A stretch of DNA of 64,000 nt from Ruegeria lacuscaerulensis (GTDB lineage: Bacteria > Pseudomonadota > Alphaproteobacteria > Rhodobacterales > Rhodobacteraceae). Of this stretch, positions 8,339-17,268 are shown one piece after another (position 1 is the first letter of the stretch; the number at the start of each line of letters is the position of its first letter). Under the pieces are notes generated by a model, which was given only the letters and a program-made list of their open reading frames with translations, did no database searches and was not told the DNA's origin. The position numbers and the translations under genes are program-made. The stretch spans positions 310,001-374,000 of the forward strand of contig NZ_WQDY01000003.1 in assembly GCF_013033355.1 (NCBI RefSeq). The letters run 5' to 3'.

Positions 8339-9118
8339 TCAGATGTCCAAATCAACCCAGACTGGCACGTGATCCGAGGGTTTTTCGTGCCCACGGACCT
8401 CTTTGTCGATTTGGCAGTCTCGCATCAAATCTGCGGCCTGAGGCGTCAGTAGAAAATGGTCGATGCGAATGCCGTCATCCTTGTTCCACGCTCCGGCCTG
8501 GTAGTCCCAGAAGGAATAGTGGCCTGCACCTTGCACACGGGCACGGAACGCCTCGGTGAACCCTAGGTTCAGGATTTTGCGGAAGGCGGCCCGGCTTTCG
8601 GGTCGGAACAAGGCGTCCTCGCGCCATGCATCGGGGCGTTTTGCATCTTCCGCTTGCGGAATGATGTTGTAGTCGCCCGCCATCAACGCAGGCTCTTCGG
8701 TTGCCAGCAGGTCACGGGCGCGATCATACAGACGCTCCATCCACGCCAGTTTGTAGTCGTATTTTGGCCCGGGCGCAGGATTTCCGTTCGGTAGATAAAG
8801 GCCACAAATCCGGATCGCCTGCTTGCCGACAACAGTCGCTTCGATCCAACGCGCTTGTTCATCCTCGTCGTCACCGGGCAAGCCGCGCGTTACATCCTCC
8901 AAAGGTAGCTTCGAGAGGATTGCGACACCGTTAAAGCTCTTCTGACCATGCGTTTCGACATTGTATCCGCGTTCTTCGAAGATTTCGCGAGGGAAGTTCT
9001 CGTCGACGGACTTAATTTCCTGCAACAGAGCGATGTCCGGTTGTGCCTCGTCCAGCCACCGGGGCAGGGCCTCGGCCCGCGCTTTGATCCCATTGATGTT
9101 GAACGTGGCGATTTTCAT
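8339..9118 (-). CDS. xthA: Exodeoxyribonuclease III
   Basis: The 259-residue enzyme is of the standard ExoIII/APE1 size. It starts MKIATFNINGIKAR with the metal-site Asn7 and Glu34 (LLQEIKS). The central catalytic segment GDYNIIPQAED follows, and the terminal SDHVPVWVDL carries the Asp/His pair (249-250). It repairs abasic sites and removes blocked 3' ends. It lies downstream of erpA on the same strand but is separated by a 278-base region with two copies of the repeat element, so it is probably transcribed separately. Confidence 0.93.
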   Translation of the reverse strand: MKIATFNINGIKARAEALPRWLDEAQPDIALLQEIKSVDENFPREIFEERGYNVETHGQKSFNGVAILSKLPLEDVTRGLPGDDEDEQARWIEATVVGKQAIRICGLYLPNGNPAPGPKYDYKLAWMERLYDRARDLLATEEPALMAGDYNIIPQAEDAKRPDAWREDALFRPESRAAFRKILNLGFTEAFRARVQGAGHYSFWDYQAGAWNKDDGIRIDHFLLTPQAADLMRDCQIDKEVRGHEKPSDHVPVWVDLDI

Positions 9119-9188
9119 GCGCGGCCCTCCAAAGCTGTTGGCAACCTATCGCGCAGAATGAACCCAGCGGCAAGTGGCGGTGAAGGAT

Positions 9189-9233
9189 GCGAGGCTCTGC
9201 CTCGCGCTCCGAGGTATTTTTGGCCAGATGAAG
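9189..9233 (+). repeat. Terminator-like repeat element, copy 2
   Basis: The hairpin arms are GCGAGGC and GCCTCGC with a TCT loop (9189-9205). A short spacer leads to GAGGTATTTTT and then GCCAGATGAAG (to 9233). The orientation is plus, which points away from xthA and towards copy 3, so the two copies face each other. Confidence 0.7.
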
Positions 9234-9309
9234 AAACGGATTGTTAACCAACTTTTGCGATCTATGGGAGGCGGTACAGGCGGAGGCGCCGATGACCGCG
9301 CCAGGTGAA

Positions 9310-9335
9310 GCTCTCCGGCGGTATGGTCGGAGAGC
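9310..9335. other. Inverted repeat in the xthA-erpA spacer
   Basis: Arms GCTCTCCG (9310-9317) and CGGAGAGC (9328-9335) are perfect over 8 bp, with a 10-base loop. It lies between repeat copies 2 and 3. The role is unknown. Confidence 0.5.
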
Positions 9336-9343
9336 GGATCCCT

Positions 9344-9390
9344 CTTCATCTGGCTGAAAATACCTTGGGGGTGTGGGGGCAAAGCCCCCA
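9344..9390 (-). repeat. Terminator-like repeat element, copy 3
   Basis: On the minus strand, this has hairpin arms TGGGGGC and GCCCCCA (9374-9390), a spacer with CCCCC, then AAGGTATTTTC and GCCAGATGAAG. It begins 6 bases beyond the erpA stop, so it is well placed to end erpA transcription. Confidence 0.75.
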
Positions 9391-9396
9391 CCTAAG

Positions 9397-9720
9397 CTAC
9401 ATCGAAAACGACGTGCCGCAGCCACAGGACGATGTGGCGTTGGGATTATCGATGACAAACCGCGCACCAATCAGTTCCTGAGTAAAGTCGATGACCGCGT
9501 TTTCCAGAAAGGGTAGGGAAACCGAGTCCACGATGACCTTTTGGCCTTTGCCTTCCAACACAAGATCATCGTCTTTCGGCTGATCCAGCGCAATTTCATA
9601 TTGAAACCCTGAACATCCACCGCCTTCGACCGCGACGCGTAAAGCCTGCCCTTGATCCGCAGCGCCGATCTCGGCAAGACGGTCAAAGGCGCGTTCGGTG
9701 ACTGTGGGGGGCAGATTCAT
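9397..9720 (-). CDS. erpA: Iron-sulfur cluster insertion protein (ErpA/IscA family)
   Basis: This 107-residue A-type carrier has the three conserved cysteines: Cys36 in GGGCSGFQY and Cys99/Cys101 in SSCGCGTSF near the C-terminus. A-type carriers bind Fe-S clusters and hand them to target enzymes. I chose the ATG at 9720, with GGAG just upstream; a longer in-frame start at 9771 would add 17 residues that look unrelated. The name erpA rather than iscA rests on general similarity and isolation from an isc or suf operon. It is divergent from dgt. Confidence 0.85.
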   Translation of the reverse strand: MNLPPTVTERAFDRLAEIGAADQGQALRVAVEGGGCSGFQYEIALDQPKDDDLVLEGKGQKVIVDSVSLPFLENAVIDFTQELIGARFVIDNPNATSSCGCGTSFSM

Positions 9721-9796
9721 GCCGGACTCCAAAGGTTTATTTCCTTGTTCCGCTACAATATATGTAACCAAAGGACAGGCGACAAGGACAAGACCT

Positions 9797-10969
9797 TTGG
9801 ACAGAGCGGGTTTTGCCTCGGATCCCGGCCGCGCAAGAGGGCGGTTGGTGCCGGAGGACGAAAGCAGTTTCCGGTCATGCTTTCAGCGCGACCGTGACAG
9901 GATCATTCATGCCAGCGCGTTTAGGCGGCTCAAACACAAGACACAAGTGTTTGTCGAACATGAAGGGGACAGCTACCGCACCCGTCTGACCCATTCAATC
10001 GAAGTGGCGCAAGTTGCGCGGACTATAGCCGGGGCCTTGGGCCTGGACCCCGAACTGACCGAGGCCGTGGCTCTGGCGCATGATTTGGGTCACACGCCTT
10101 TTGGCCATACGGGCGAAGACGCATTGCACGCGCTGATGCGGCCATATGGCGGGTTTGATCACAACGCTCAGGCCATTCGGATTGTCACCAAGCTGGAACG
10201 CCATTATGCCGAATTCGACGGTTGCAACCTGACTTGGGAGTGTCTGGAAGGCATTGCCAAGCACAACGGTCCGGTGGTTGGTGAATTGCCCTGGGCGCTG
10301 GCCGAGTGCAACGGCGCGTTTGATCTGGAGCTGCACACTCATGCCAGCGCCGAGGCGCAGGTTGCGGCCCTATCCGACGACATTGCCTATAACAATCACG
10401 ATTTGCTGGACGGGCTGCGGGCGGATTTGTTCAGTGATGATGAAATTCAAGCCCTGCCGATTGTGGGTGTATGCTATGCCGAGGTTGATCGCGCCTATCC
10501 AAATCTTGATCCGTATCGGCGCAGGCATGAAGCTCTGCGGCGCGTCTTTGGGGTCATGGTCTCGGATGTGATCGATACATCTGCCGCGTTGATTGCCGAA
10601 TCCAGAGCGCAATCGGTGGAAGATATCCGCCATTTGGGCCGCCCGGTGATCCAGTTCTCGGGGCAATTGTGGGCGCAGTTGCAGGACATCCGCGCCTTTC
10701 TGTTCACCCGGATGTATCGCGCGCCCTCGGTGATGGAGGTGCGGGCCGAAGTTAGCAAGATCGTCGAAGAGTTGTTCCCGATTTATCTCGGGGACCCCCG
10801 TCAAATGCCGGCCCGCTGGCACGCTGATATTGAGGCGGCAGGGAATGAAGCCGCACTTGCCCGGATCGTGTCAGACTATATCGCCGGGATGACGGACCGG
10901 TTTGCGATACAGGATCATGTACGGTTGACAGGGCGACCCGCGCCGACGGGTCACTCGATCCCGATATAG
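9797..10969 (+). CDS. dgt: Deoxyguanosinetriphosphate triphosphohydrolase-like protein (HD domain)
   Basis: The enzyme removes triphosphate from dNTPs. The HD phosphohydrolase motifs are clear: His66 (RTRLTHSIEVAQVART), His95-Asp96 (AHDLGHTPFGHTGED), and a later Asp in AALSDDIAYNNHD. It is ~390 residues in this form. The frame is open back to 9698, but the residues before ~9797 do not look like the family. A TTG at 9797 preceded by AAGGAC at 8 bases gives a start shortly before the conserved GRLVPEDESSFRSCFQRD, so I prefer it; this start is tentative. The 3' end overlaps the convergent next gene by 19 bases. Confidence 0.87.
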   Translation: MDRAGFASDPGRARGRLVPEDESSFRSCFQRDRDRIIHASAFRRLKHKTQVFVEHEGDSYRTRLTHSIEVAQVARTIAGALGLDPELTEAVALAHDLGHTPFGHTGEDALHALMRPYGGFDHNAQAIRIVTKLERHYAEFDGCNLTWECLEGIAKHNGPVVGELPWALAECNGAFDLELHTHASAEAQVAALSDDIAYNNHDLLDGLRADLFSDDEIQALPIVGVCYAEVDRAYPNLDPYRRRHEALRRVFGVMVSDVIDTSAALIAESRAQSVEDIRHLGRPVIQFSGQLWAQLQDIRAFLFTRMYRAPSVMEVRAEVSKIVEELFPIYLGDPRQMPARWHADIEAAGNEAALARIVSDYIAGMTDRFAIQDHVRLTGRPAPTGHSIPI

Positions 10970-11502
10970 GCCAGCGCCCAGACCTGTTGGCTGGCTTGAG
11001 CGTCGGCTGCGTCTGCATCGTCGGTTGGCGGGAACACGATCATGGTGGGGCCATATCCTCCGACGCCCATCGGTGCACCGTCGGCATGGGTGGCTAAAAT
11101 GGGTTTGTACGTCGAAATGCTGTCCCATGGGATTTCCGCCTGATATCCGTCCATTGCCATGGGACGTGCGGTTTTTCCTTCGGCCCCCGCAAGGATCATG
11201 ACATCCGACAGCAGCGGGCCACTAAACGTGTAGTCGCGTTGATGATCGGGCGGGCCATAGGGAATGGTGATCTGAACCTGGGGCAGGCTGTCCAGAAGGG
11301 CCGCGTCAAACCCTGCTGCCCCGTCATGAGTCACTTCGAGAAACCCAAGCAGCCCGCCGCCATTCTCGCCCCGCGCGGGCAGGTTGGTCTCAGTGACCGC
11401 GCCGCCAAGTGTCACCAGCACATGTCCTTGCGGTGCGGGCATTTCGGCCAGAACGGGCAGGGCATAGGACAGAAGCAGGCTTAGGGGCAGGGCAAGGCGC
11501 AT
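10951..11502 (-). CDS. Secreted protein resembling a molybdopterin-binding (SUOX) fold
   Basis: The protein has 183 residues with a clear signal peptide ([21 protein letters not shown], cleavage after about residue 19). The start ATG at 11502 has GGAG 7-8 bases upstream. The remaining part has a pattern seen in the sulfite-oxidase-type molybdopterin domain: [15 protein letters not shown], then [13 protein letters not shown], then a late [11 protein letters not shown]. No cysteine ligand for molybdenum is present, so this may be a cofactor-free relative. It is probably periplasmic. The assignment of the fold is weak. Confidence 0.6.
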   Translation of the reverse strand: MRLALPLSLLLSYALPVLAEMPAPQGHVLVTLGGAVTETNLPARGENGGGLLGFLEVTHDGAAGFDAALLDSLPQVQITIPYGPPDHQRDYTFSGPLLSDVMILAGAEGKTARPMAMDGYQAEIPWDSISTYKPILATHADGAPMGVGGYGPTMIVFPPTDDADAADAQASQQVWALAYIGIE

Positions 11503-11634
11503 GAATGGTCTCCGATCAGGCAATTCCGCGCGACTTTAATGGGGATTGCGCCCAAACCAAGGTCAAACTTTAGGCATCCATTGACCTTACCGCGCTGCGT
11601 GATAAACCGCCGGGCAAGCAAAAGGACATTCGAA

Positions 11635-13380
11635 ATGAACCTGTTTTCCGAGATCCGCGCCCTTGTACTGGACGCGCTGGCGCAGATGCAGTCCGAAGGC
11701 GTGCTGCGCGAGGGGCTGAGCTTTGACAACGTGGCGGTTGAGCCTCCGCGCGACGCGGCACATGGCGATATGGCGACCAACGCGGCGATGGTATTGGCAA
11801 AGCCAGCCAAGATGAAGCCGCGCGACATTGCCGATGTGCTGGCTGGTAAGCTGGCCGCTGATGAACGGATCACCAGCGCCGAGGTGGCAGGGCCGGGGTT
11901 TTTGAACCTGCGGCTGGCGCCGTCGGTCTGGCAGGGTGTGCTGACCGCCGTGCTGGAACATGGCACCGATTATGGTCGCTCGACCATGGGACACGGGCAG
12001 AAGGTGAACGTCGAATATGTCTCGGCCAATCCCACCGGTCCGCTGCATGTAGGCCATACGCGGGGCGCGGTCTTCGGTGACGCCTTGGCAAGCCTGCTGG
12101 CTTATTCTGGCCATGAAGTTACGCGTGAGTATTACATCAACGATGGCGGCGCGCAGGTGGATGTACTAGCGCGTTCGGCCTATGAGCGGTATCGCGAGGC
12201 CAATGGCCTCAGCCCCGAGATTGCCGAGGGGCTCTATCCCGGTGACTATCTGATCCCGATCGGCGAGGCGCTGAAAGAGAAATACGGCGACAGCCTGATC
12301 GACAAGCCTGAAAGCGAATGGCTTGAGGACCTGCGCAACTTTGCTACCGACGCGATGATGGACCTGATCCGCGCCGATCTTAAGGCGCTGGGCGTTGAGA
12401 TGGATGTGTTCTTTTCTGAGAAGTCCCTCTACGGTACAGGCCGGATCGAGGCTGCGCTGCAGTCGCTGACCGAGAAGGGTCTGATCTATGAAGGTGTGCT
12501 GGAGCCGCCCAAGGGTAAAAAGCCCGAGGATTGGGAGCCGCGCGAGCAGACCCTGTTCAAATCGACCGAACATGGCGATGACGTGGACCGTCCGGTCAAG
12601 AAATCAGACGGCGCGTGGACCTATTTCGCGCCCGATATCGCCTATCACTATGACAAGGTAAGCCGTGGTTTTGACGCGCTGATCGACGTGTTTGGTGCCG
12701 ACCACGGCGGCTATGTCAAACGGATGAAGGCGGCTGTGTCGGCTCTGTCTGACGGTAAGGTGCCGCTGGATATCAAGCTGACCCAGTTGGTAAAGCTGTG
12801 GAAGAATGGCGAGCCGTTTAAGATGTCCAAACGGGCAGGGAACTTTGTCACTCTGCGCGATGTGGTGGATCAGGTGGGCCCGGATGTGACCCGTTTCGTG
12901 ATGCTGACCCGCAAGAATGACGCGCCGCTGGATTTCGATTTCGATAAGGTGCTGGAGCAGAGCCGCGAGAACCCCGTGTTCTACGTGCAATACGCCCATG
13001 CCCGCGTCATGAGCGTGCTGCGCCGCGCGGCTGAGGCCGGGATTGCCGCAGATGATGCGACCCTCAAAGGGGCCGATCTGAGTAAGAACGATCACGCATC
13101 CGAGCTGACAGTCGCCAAAAAGCTGGCTGAATGGCCGCGACTGGTGGAAATCGCCGCCCGCACGAACGAGCCGCACCGCGTTGCGTTCTACCTCTATGAA
13201 CTAGCCGGCGACTTCCATGCGCTGTGGAACAAGGGCAACGACGAAACCCAGCTGCGGTTCATCCAGGATGGCGATGTTGCCACAAGCCAGTCAAAAATCG
13301 CATTGGCTCGTGCCGTTTCTGTTGTGATTTCAGCGGGCTTGGGTATTCTTGGCGTTACCCCGGCGCAGGAGATGCGGTAA
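11635..13380 (+). CDS. argS: Arginyl-tRNA synthetase
   Basis: The 581-residue class I synthetase has the HIGH-type motif HVGH (138-141, in [13 protein letters not shown]) and a KMSKR motif near residue 400. It also has the N-terminal ArgS-specific domain and the C-terminal anticodon-binding DALR region (VMSVLRRA through NDETQLRF). I chose the ATG at 11635, preceded by AAAAGGA, over the open frame from 11539. It heads a plus-strand block argS-SPOR-nagZ-scpA-scpB, an order I recognise from other Rhodobacterales. Confidence 0.96.
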   Translation: MNLFSEIRALVLDALAQMQSEGVLREGLSFDNVAVEPPRDAAHGDMATNAAMVLAKPAKMKPRDIADVLAGKLAADERITSAEVAGPGFLNLRLAPSVWQGVLTAVLEHGTDYGRSTMGHGQKVNVEYVSANPTGPLHVGHTRGAVFGDALASLLAYSGHEVTREYYINDGGAQVDVLARSAYERYREANGLSPEIAEGLYPGDYLIPIGEALKEKYGDSLIDKPESEWLEDLRNFATDAMMDLIRADLKALGVEMDVFFSEKSLYGTGRIEAALQSLTEKGLIYEGVLEPPKGKKPEDWEPREQTLFKSTEHGDDVDRPVKKSDGAWTYFAPDIAYHYDKVSRGFDALIDVFGADHGGYVKRMKAAVSALSDGKVPLDIKLTQLVKLWKNGEPFKMSKRAGNFVTLRDVVDQVGPDVTRFVMLTRKNDAPLDFDFDKVLEQSRENPVFYVQYAHARVMSVLRRAAEAGIAADDATLKGADLSKNDHASELTVAKKLAEWPRLVEIAARTNEPHRVAFYLYELAGDFHALWNKGNDETQLRFIQDGDVATSQSKIALARAVSVVISAGLGILGVTPAQEMR

Positions 13381-13468
13381 CAAACACCGCCCGACGCGCC
13401 GGTACGAGGTAGGCAAGAAATGACCCGCGCGCCTTATTTCCCGGCGCGAAACGGGCGGTGAGGCGGAC

Positions 13469-14533
13469 ATGGCGAACTACGATTACTCGGGGCAAATGCG
13501 TCCCGAGCAGATGCATTACACGAATCAACCGCATCCTCAGGGTGGGTACGACTATTCTGATGAGATGCACGGATACGAAGATGCGCCCCGTGCCGCCGGT
13601 TTAGGTCGTATCGTGAATGCGCTGGGCGCGGTTGCATCCCTGGCCTTGGTCGCGGGGATCGGAGTCTGGGGCTACAAGCTTGTAATGCGTGATGTCAGTG
13701 GCGTTCCGGTGGTACGTGCTGTTGAAGGCCCGATGCGTATTCAGCCAGAGAACCCCGGTGGAACTCCCGCTGATCATCAGGGCCTTGCAGTAAATACTGT
13801 CGCTGCGGTCGGGACGGCTGCGCCTCCGGCGGATCGCCTGATCCTTGCTCCGCGTCCGGTTTCGCTGACAGATGAGGACACGCCGGTTGAACCGCTGCGT
13901 GCAACCCCTGCGGTGCATGTGGTTGAAGAGGAAATCTCGAACCAGGAGGCGGCTCAACTGCGTCAAGGCGCGGTTGATGCGTTGGTTGCCGAATTGGCGG
14001 GTGAGGCCGAAACGCCTGACACCGAAACAGACGAAGGTGTGCAGCTGGCCTCGTTGGGTCCGTTGGATGATGAACCCGCGATTGATCCTGCCGATCTGGC
14101 CGCGCAACTGCCGGACCCTGCGGTTGCAGCCCTGCCTGGCGTCCGGCGCTCATTGCGTCCGAACACGCGGCCCGCACGAACGACTGCCAGTGGCATTACT
14201 GCATCCAGCAAAACCGAAGATGCTATCAACGCGGCTGTCAAAGCGGCCGTGGGGCTGGATGTCGATCCGAACGCGCTGTCCAAAGGTACACGCATGGCCC
14301 AATTGGGCGCGTATGAAAGCCCTGATGTCGCGCGGGCCGAATGGAATCGTCTGAATGGGCGTTTCGGTGAGTATATGGATGGAAAACAGCGTGTTATCCA
14401 GAAAACCTCAAGCGGTGGCCGGACGTTTTATCGCCTTCGGGTTTTGGGCTTTGATGACCTGAGCGATTCACGCCAGTTCTGTGCCGCGCTGCAAGGGCAA
14501 GGCGCCGACTGTATCCCGGTGGCCGCTCGGTGA
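13469..14533 (+). CDS. SPOR domain inner-membrane protein
   Basis: The 354-residue protein has a soluble tyrosine-rich N-terminus, one membrane span (about 49-72), a long acidic, proline- and alanine-rich periplasmic linker, and a C-terminal SPOR domain (about 275-354, with MAQLGAYESPDVARAEWNRL). SPOR domains bind denuded peptidoglycan at the division site. The protein is thus probably a bitopic cell-division or cell-wall protein. Its stop overlaps the GTG start of nagZ by 4 bases, which fits a joint role in peptidoglycan turnover. Confidence 0.87.
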   Translation: MANYDYSGQMRPEQMHYTNQPHPQGGYDYSDEMHGYEDAPRAAGLGRIVNALGAVASLALVAGIGVWGYKLVMRDVSGVPVVRAVEGPMRIQPENPGGTPADHQGLAVNTVAAVGTAAPPADRLILAPRPVSLTDEDTPVEPLRATPAVHVVEEEISNQEAAQLRQGAVDALVAELAGEAETPDTETDEGVQLASLGPLDDEPAIDPADLAAQLPDPAVAALPGVRRSLRPNTRPARTTASGITASSKTEDAINAAVKAAVGLDVDPNALSKGTRMAQLGAYESPDVARAEWNRLNGRFGEYMDGKQRVIQKTSSGGRTFYRLRVLGFDDLSDSRQFCAALQGQGADCIPVAAR

Positions 14534-15537
14534 CATTCTGCGCCGCAATTACCGATGCCGAGGGGCTGCGCCTGACGCCTCAGGAAAAGAAACTGTTTCG
14601 AGAAATGAACCCGTTTGGGTTCATTTTGTTTGCCCGCAATATCGAGACCGAGGATCAAGTCCGCGCTCTGTGTGATGAGTTCCGCGAGGCGGTAGGTCGC
14701 AATTGCCTAATTACCATTGATCAGGAAGGCGGGCGCGTGCAGCGCCTGCGCGCGCCCATCGCGCGAGAGTGGCTGCCGCCGCTGGATCACGCTGAACGCG
14801 CCGGGGATCACGCAGAACGCGCGATGTATCTGCGCTATCGCCTGATCGCGCGGGAATTGTTCGAACTGGGCATCGACAGCAATTGTGCCCCAATGGTTGA
14901 TCTGGCGCGCGCAGATACGCACGCTTTTCTAAAGAATCGCTGCTATGGGTCTGACCCTAAACAGGTTTCCAAGATCGGGCGCGCCGTCGCTATGGGGCAT
15001 CTTGAGGGCGGTGTTCTTCCCGTTATCAAGCATATGCCCGGGCACGGGCTGTCAACGCTGGACAGCCACCATGACCTGCCGCATGTGGACCTGACACAAG
15101 AAGCGCTGGAAGGGGCTGATTTCGCACCGTTTCGCGCTTTGAACGATCTTCCCATGGGGATGACCGCGCATCTGGTCTATGACCGGATCGACCCGCAACC
15201 GGCGACGATTTCACCTACGATGATCGACCTGATCCGCGACAAGATCGGTTTCGATGGGCTTATTATGACCGACGATATCTCGATGAAAGCCCTGAGCGGT
15301 GCGCCCGAAGAGATAGCCCAGCACGCGTTGGCTGCGGGCTGCGACGTGGTCTTGCATTGCAACGGCTCGTATGAGGCCCGCGCTAAAGTGCTGGAGGCCG
15401 CTGGCGAGATGACCCCGCAAGCGCAAAAACGCGCCGAAAAGGCACTGTCGATGCGGCAAAAGCCCGTGGAACTTGACATCGAAGCCGCCGAGGCGGAACT
15501 ATCTGCCCTAATGGGCGGGCAGGTATATGAACGATAA
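14530..15537 (+). CDS. nagZ: Beta-N-acetylhexosaminidase
   Basis: This is a 335-residue family 3 glycosidase. It shows DQEGGRVQR (about 64-72), the catalytic-loop motif KHMPGHG (about 167-173) with the following DSHHDLP, and the nucleophile region MTDDISMKAL (Asp near 246). NagZ removes N-acetylglucosamine from cytoplasmic muropeptides in cell-wall recycling. The start is GTG, overlapping the SPOR gene stop; the end overlaps scpA. anmK, another recycling enzyme, lies ~14.5 kb downstream in this window. Confidence 0.93.
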   Translation: MTFCAAITDAEGLRLTPQEKKLFREMNPFGFILFARNIETEDQVRALCDEFREAVGRNCLITIDQEGGRVQRLRAPIAREWLPPLDHAERAGDHAERAMYLRYRLIARELFELGIDSNCAPMVDLARADTHAFLKNRCYGSDPKQVSKIGRAVAMGHLEGGVLPVIKHMPGHGLSTLDSHHDLPHVDLTQEALEGADFAPFRALNDLPMGMTAHLVYDRIDPQPATISPTMIDLIRDKIGFDGLIMTDDISMKALSGAPEEIAQHALAAGCDVVLHCNGSYEARAKVLEAAGEMTPQAQKRAEKALSMRQKPVELDIEAAEAELSALMGGQVYER

Positions 15538-16321
15538 CCTTTTCAGCGAAGACCCGGTCTCGGTCGCGGATCGGCTTGCTGCCGAGGCGTTGATTGTTGA
15601 CGTTGACGGGTTCGAAGGCCCGCTGGACGTGCTGTTGACCCTGTCGCGGACGCAAAAGGTTGACCTACGGAAAATCTCGGTTCTGGCGCTGGCGCAGCAA
15701 TATCTGACCTTCGTGGAAAAGGCCCGTGCGCTGCGGATCGAACTGGCGGCTGATTATCTGGTGATGGCCGCGTGGCTCGCCTTTCTGAAATCCCGCCTGC
15801 TGCTGCCGCCCGATCCCGATGACGAAGGACCGTCGGGCGAGGAATTGGCCGCGCACCTGGCCTTCCAACTGGAACGTCTGCAGGCCATGCGCGATGCTGC
15901 TGCCCGTCTGATGGCGCGCGACCAGCTGGGGCGCGATTTCTTCAAACGCGGGCAGGGCGAGGATATCACCCGCATCCGTACAGTGACCTATTCGGCCACG
16001 CTGCTTGACCTGATGCAGGGCTATGCCCGTATTCGTACCCGCGACGAATTCCGACCCTTTGTCATGGACCGCGATGCCGTCTTTACCATGGAACAGGCGC
16101 TGGAACGGATGCGCCCTCTGATCGGGTTTGCGGGCGCGTGGACGGATATGGAAACCTATCTGCCCGATGGCTGGGACGCCGATCCGGTGCGGCGGCGCTC
16201 GGCCACGGCGGCGACATTCGCGGCCTCGTTGGAGCTGGTGAAAGAGGGACATATGGAAATCAAACAGAGCGAGACGTTTGCTCCGATCCATCTGCGCAAG
16301 AGGACCGAAACACGTGACTGA
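15527..16321 (+). CDS. scpA: Segregation and condensation protein A
   Basis: ScpA is the kleisin of the bacterial SMC condensin. The 264-residue protein has the typical start of the domain, FEGPLDVLLTLSRTQKVDL (about 26-44), then YLVMAAWLAFLKSRLLLP, and a C-terminal winged-helix region. It starts within the end of nagZ (11-base overlap) and overlaps scpB by 8 bases, so all three are coupled. Confidence 0.93.
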   Translation: MNDNLFSEDPVSVADRLAAEALIVDVDGFEGPLDVLLTLSRTQKVDLRKISVLALAQQYLTFVEKARALRIELAADYLVMAAWLAFLKSRLLLPPDPDDEGPSGEELAAHLAFQLERLQAMRDAAARLMARDQLGRDFFKRGQGEDITRIRTVTYSATLLDLMQGYARIRTRDEFRPFVMDRDAVFTMEQALERMRPLIGFAGAWTDMETYLPDGWDADPVRRRSATAATFAASLELVKEGHMEIKQSETFAPIHLRKRTETRD

Positions 16322-16964
16322 AACCTCTGAGGAAACCGGCACACTGTTCGAAGCACCCCCCTTGGCCGAACAGGAGCGCATGGTCGAAGCCGTGCTGTTC
16401 GCCAGCGCCGAACCGGTGACGATCGGCGATCTTGAGGCCCGGATGCCTCATGGCAGCGATGCAGCGCAAGCGGTTGATCTGTTGCGCAAACGATACGAAG
16501 GCCGCGGCGTGCGCGTGGTGCGCGTGGGCGAAGCCTGGGCCATCCGAACCGCCCCCGATCTGGGTTTTCTGATGCAGAAGGAAACGGTTGAGACCCGCAA
16601 ACTCAGCCGTGCCGCGATCGAAACGCTGGCCATCGTGGCCTATCACCAGCCCTGCACGCGGGCCGAGATCGAGGAAATCCGTGGCGTGTCCGTCTCGCGT
16701 GGGACTATCGACCAGTTGCTGGAAATGGAGTGGATCAGGCTGGGCCGCCGACGGATGACTCCAGGCCGCCCGGTGACCTTCGTGGTAACGCCGCAGTTTC
16801 TGGATCATTTCGGGCTGGAAAACGCGCGCGACCTTCCGGGGCTGCAAGAATTGCGCGCCGCCGGGTTGCTGGAAAACCGGCCGCCTCCGGGAACGATCCC
16901 AATGGGCGAAGGGCGCGAGGATGAAGATGACGACGAGCAGACCGAACTGTTCGAGGAAGAGTGA
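16314..16964 (+). CDS. scpB: Segregation and condensation protein B
   Basis: ScpB binds the ScpA kleisin as a dimer. The 216-residue protein has two winged-helix units: VEAVLFASAEPVTIGDLE and later LSRAAIETLAIVAYHQPCTRAEIEEIRGV, the clearest family signature. The C-terminus is acidic (DEDDDEQTELFEEE). I chose the GTG at 16314, which overlaps the scpA stop, over the longer open frame from 16278. The gene ends a coupled block; tat genes, which I recall following scpB in some relatives, are not present here. Confidence 0.92.
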   Translation: MTETSEETGTLFEAPPLAEQERMVEAVLFASAEPVTIGDLEARMPHGSDAAQAVDLLRKRYEGRGVRVVRVGEAWAIRTAPDLGFLMQKETVETRKLSRAAIETLAIVAYHQPCTRAEIEEIRGVSVSRGTIDQLLEMEWIRLGRRRMTPGRPVTFVVTPQFLDHFGLENARDLPGLQELRAAGLLENRPPPGTIPMGEGREDEDDDEQTELFEEE

Positions 16965-17028
16965 TCGCGCGGCCCTTTTGTTGACGCAAGAATCACCTAT
17001 GTTGAGGCGCAGGAAACGGAGTTAAGCA

Positions 17029-17268
17029 ATGAATGCCAATCGAATGATCGATATGATTGTGCGTCAAGTCATGCGTCGGCTTGTGACAAAAGGCGTCGAT
17101 AAAGGGTTCGACTTGGCGGGCCGAGTTGGAAAGCCGCAGCAAGGACAGCCTTCTGCCAATGATCTTCAAGCTGCCCAGCATATGAAACAGAACGGCGACC
17201 GTCAGGCGCAAAACATGAAACAGATGCAGCGGATGACTCGTCAGATGCGACGGTTCATGAAGTTTTAA
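17029..17268 (+). CDS. Small basic, glutamine- and methionine-rich protein (79 aa)
   Basis: I do not recognise this protein. It has 79 residues, starts at an ATG preceded by GGAG, and is rich in Met, Gln, Arg and Lys. The N-terminal ~30 residues could form an amphipathic helix (MIDMIVRQVMRRLVTKGV); the C-terminal part repeats MKQ/MQRM motifs and is very basic. It has no membrane segment or zinc motif. The stop overlaps that of the convergent dCTP deaminase gene by 4 bases. Confidence 0.65.
   Translation: MNANRMIDMIVRQVMRRLVTKGVDKGFDLAGRVGKPQQGQPSANDLQAAQHMKQNGDRQAQNMKQMQRMTRQMRRFMKF

Noticed and set aside
11539..11634. N-terminal extension of argS
   Set aside because: The 32 extra residues are unlike ArgS, and the ATG at 11635 has a good ribosome-binding site.
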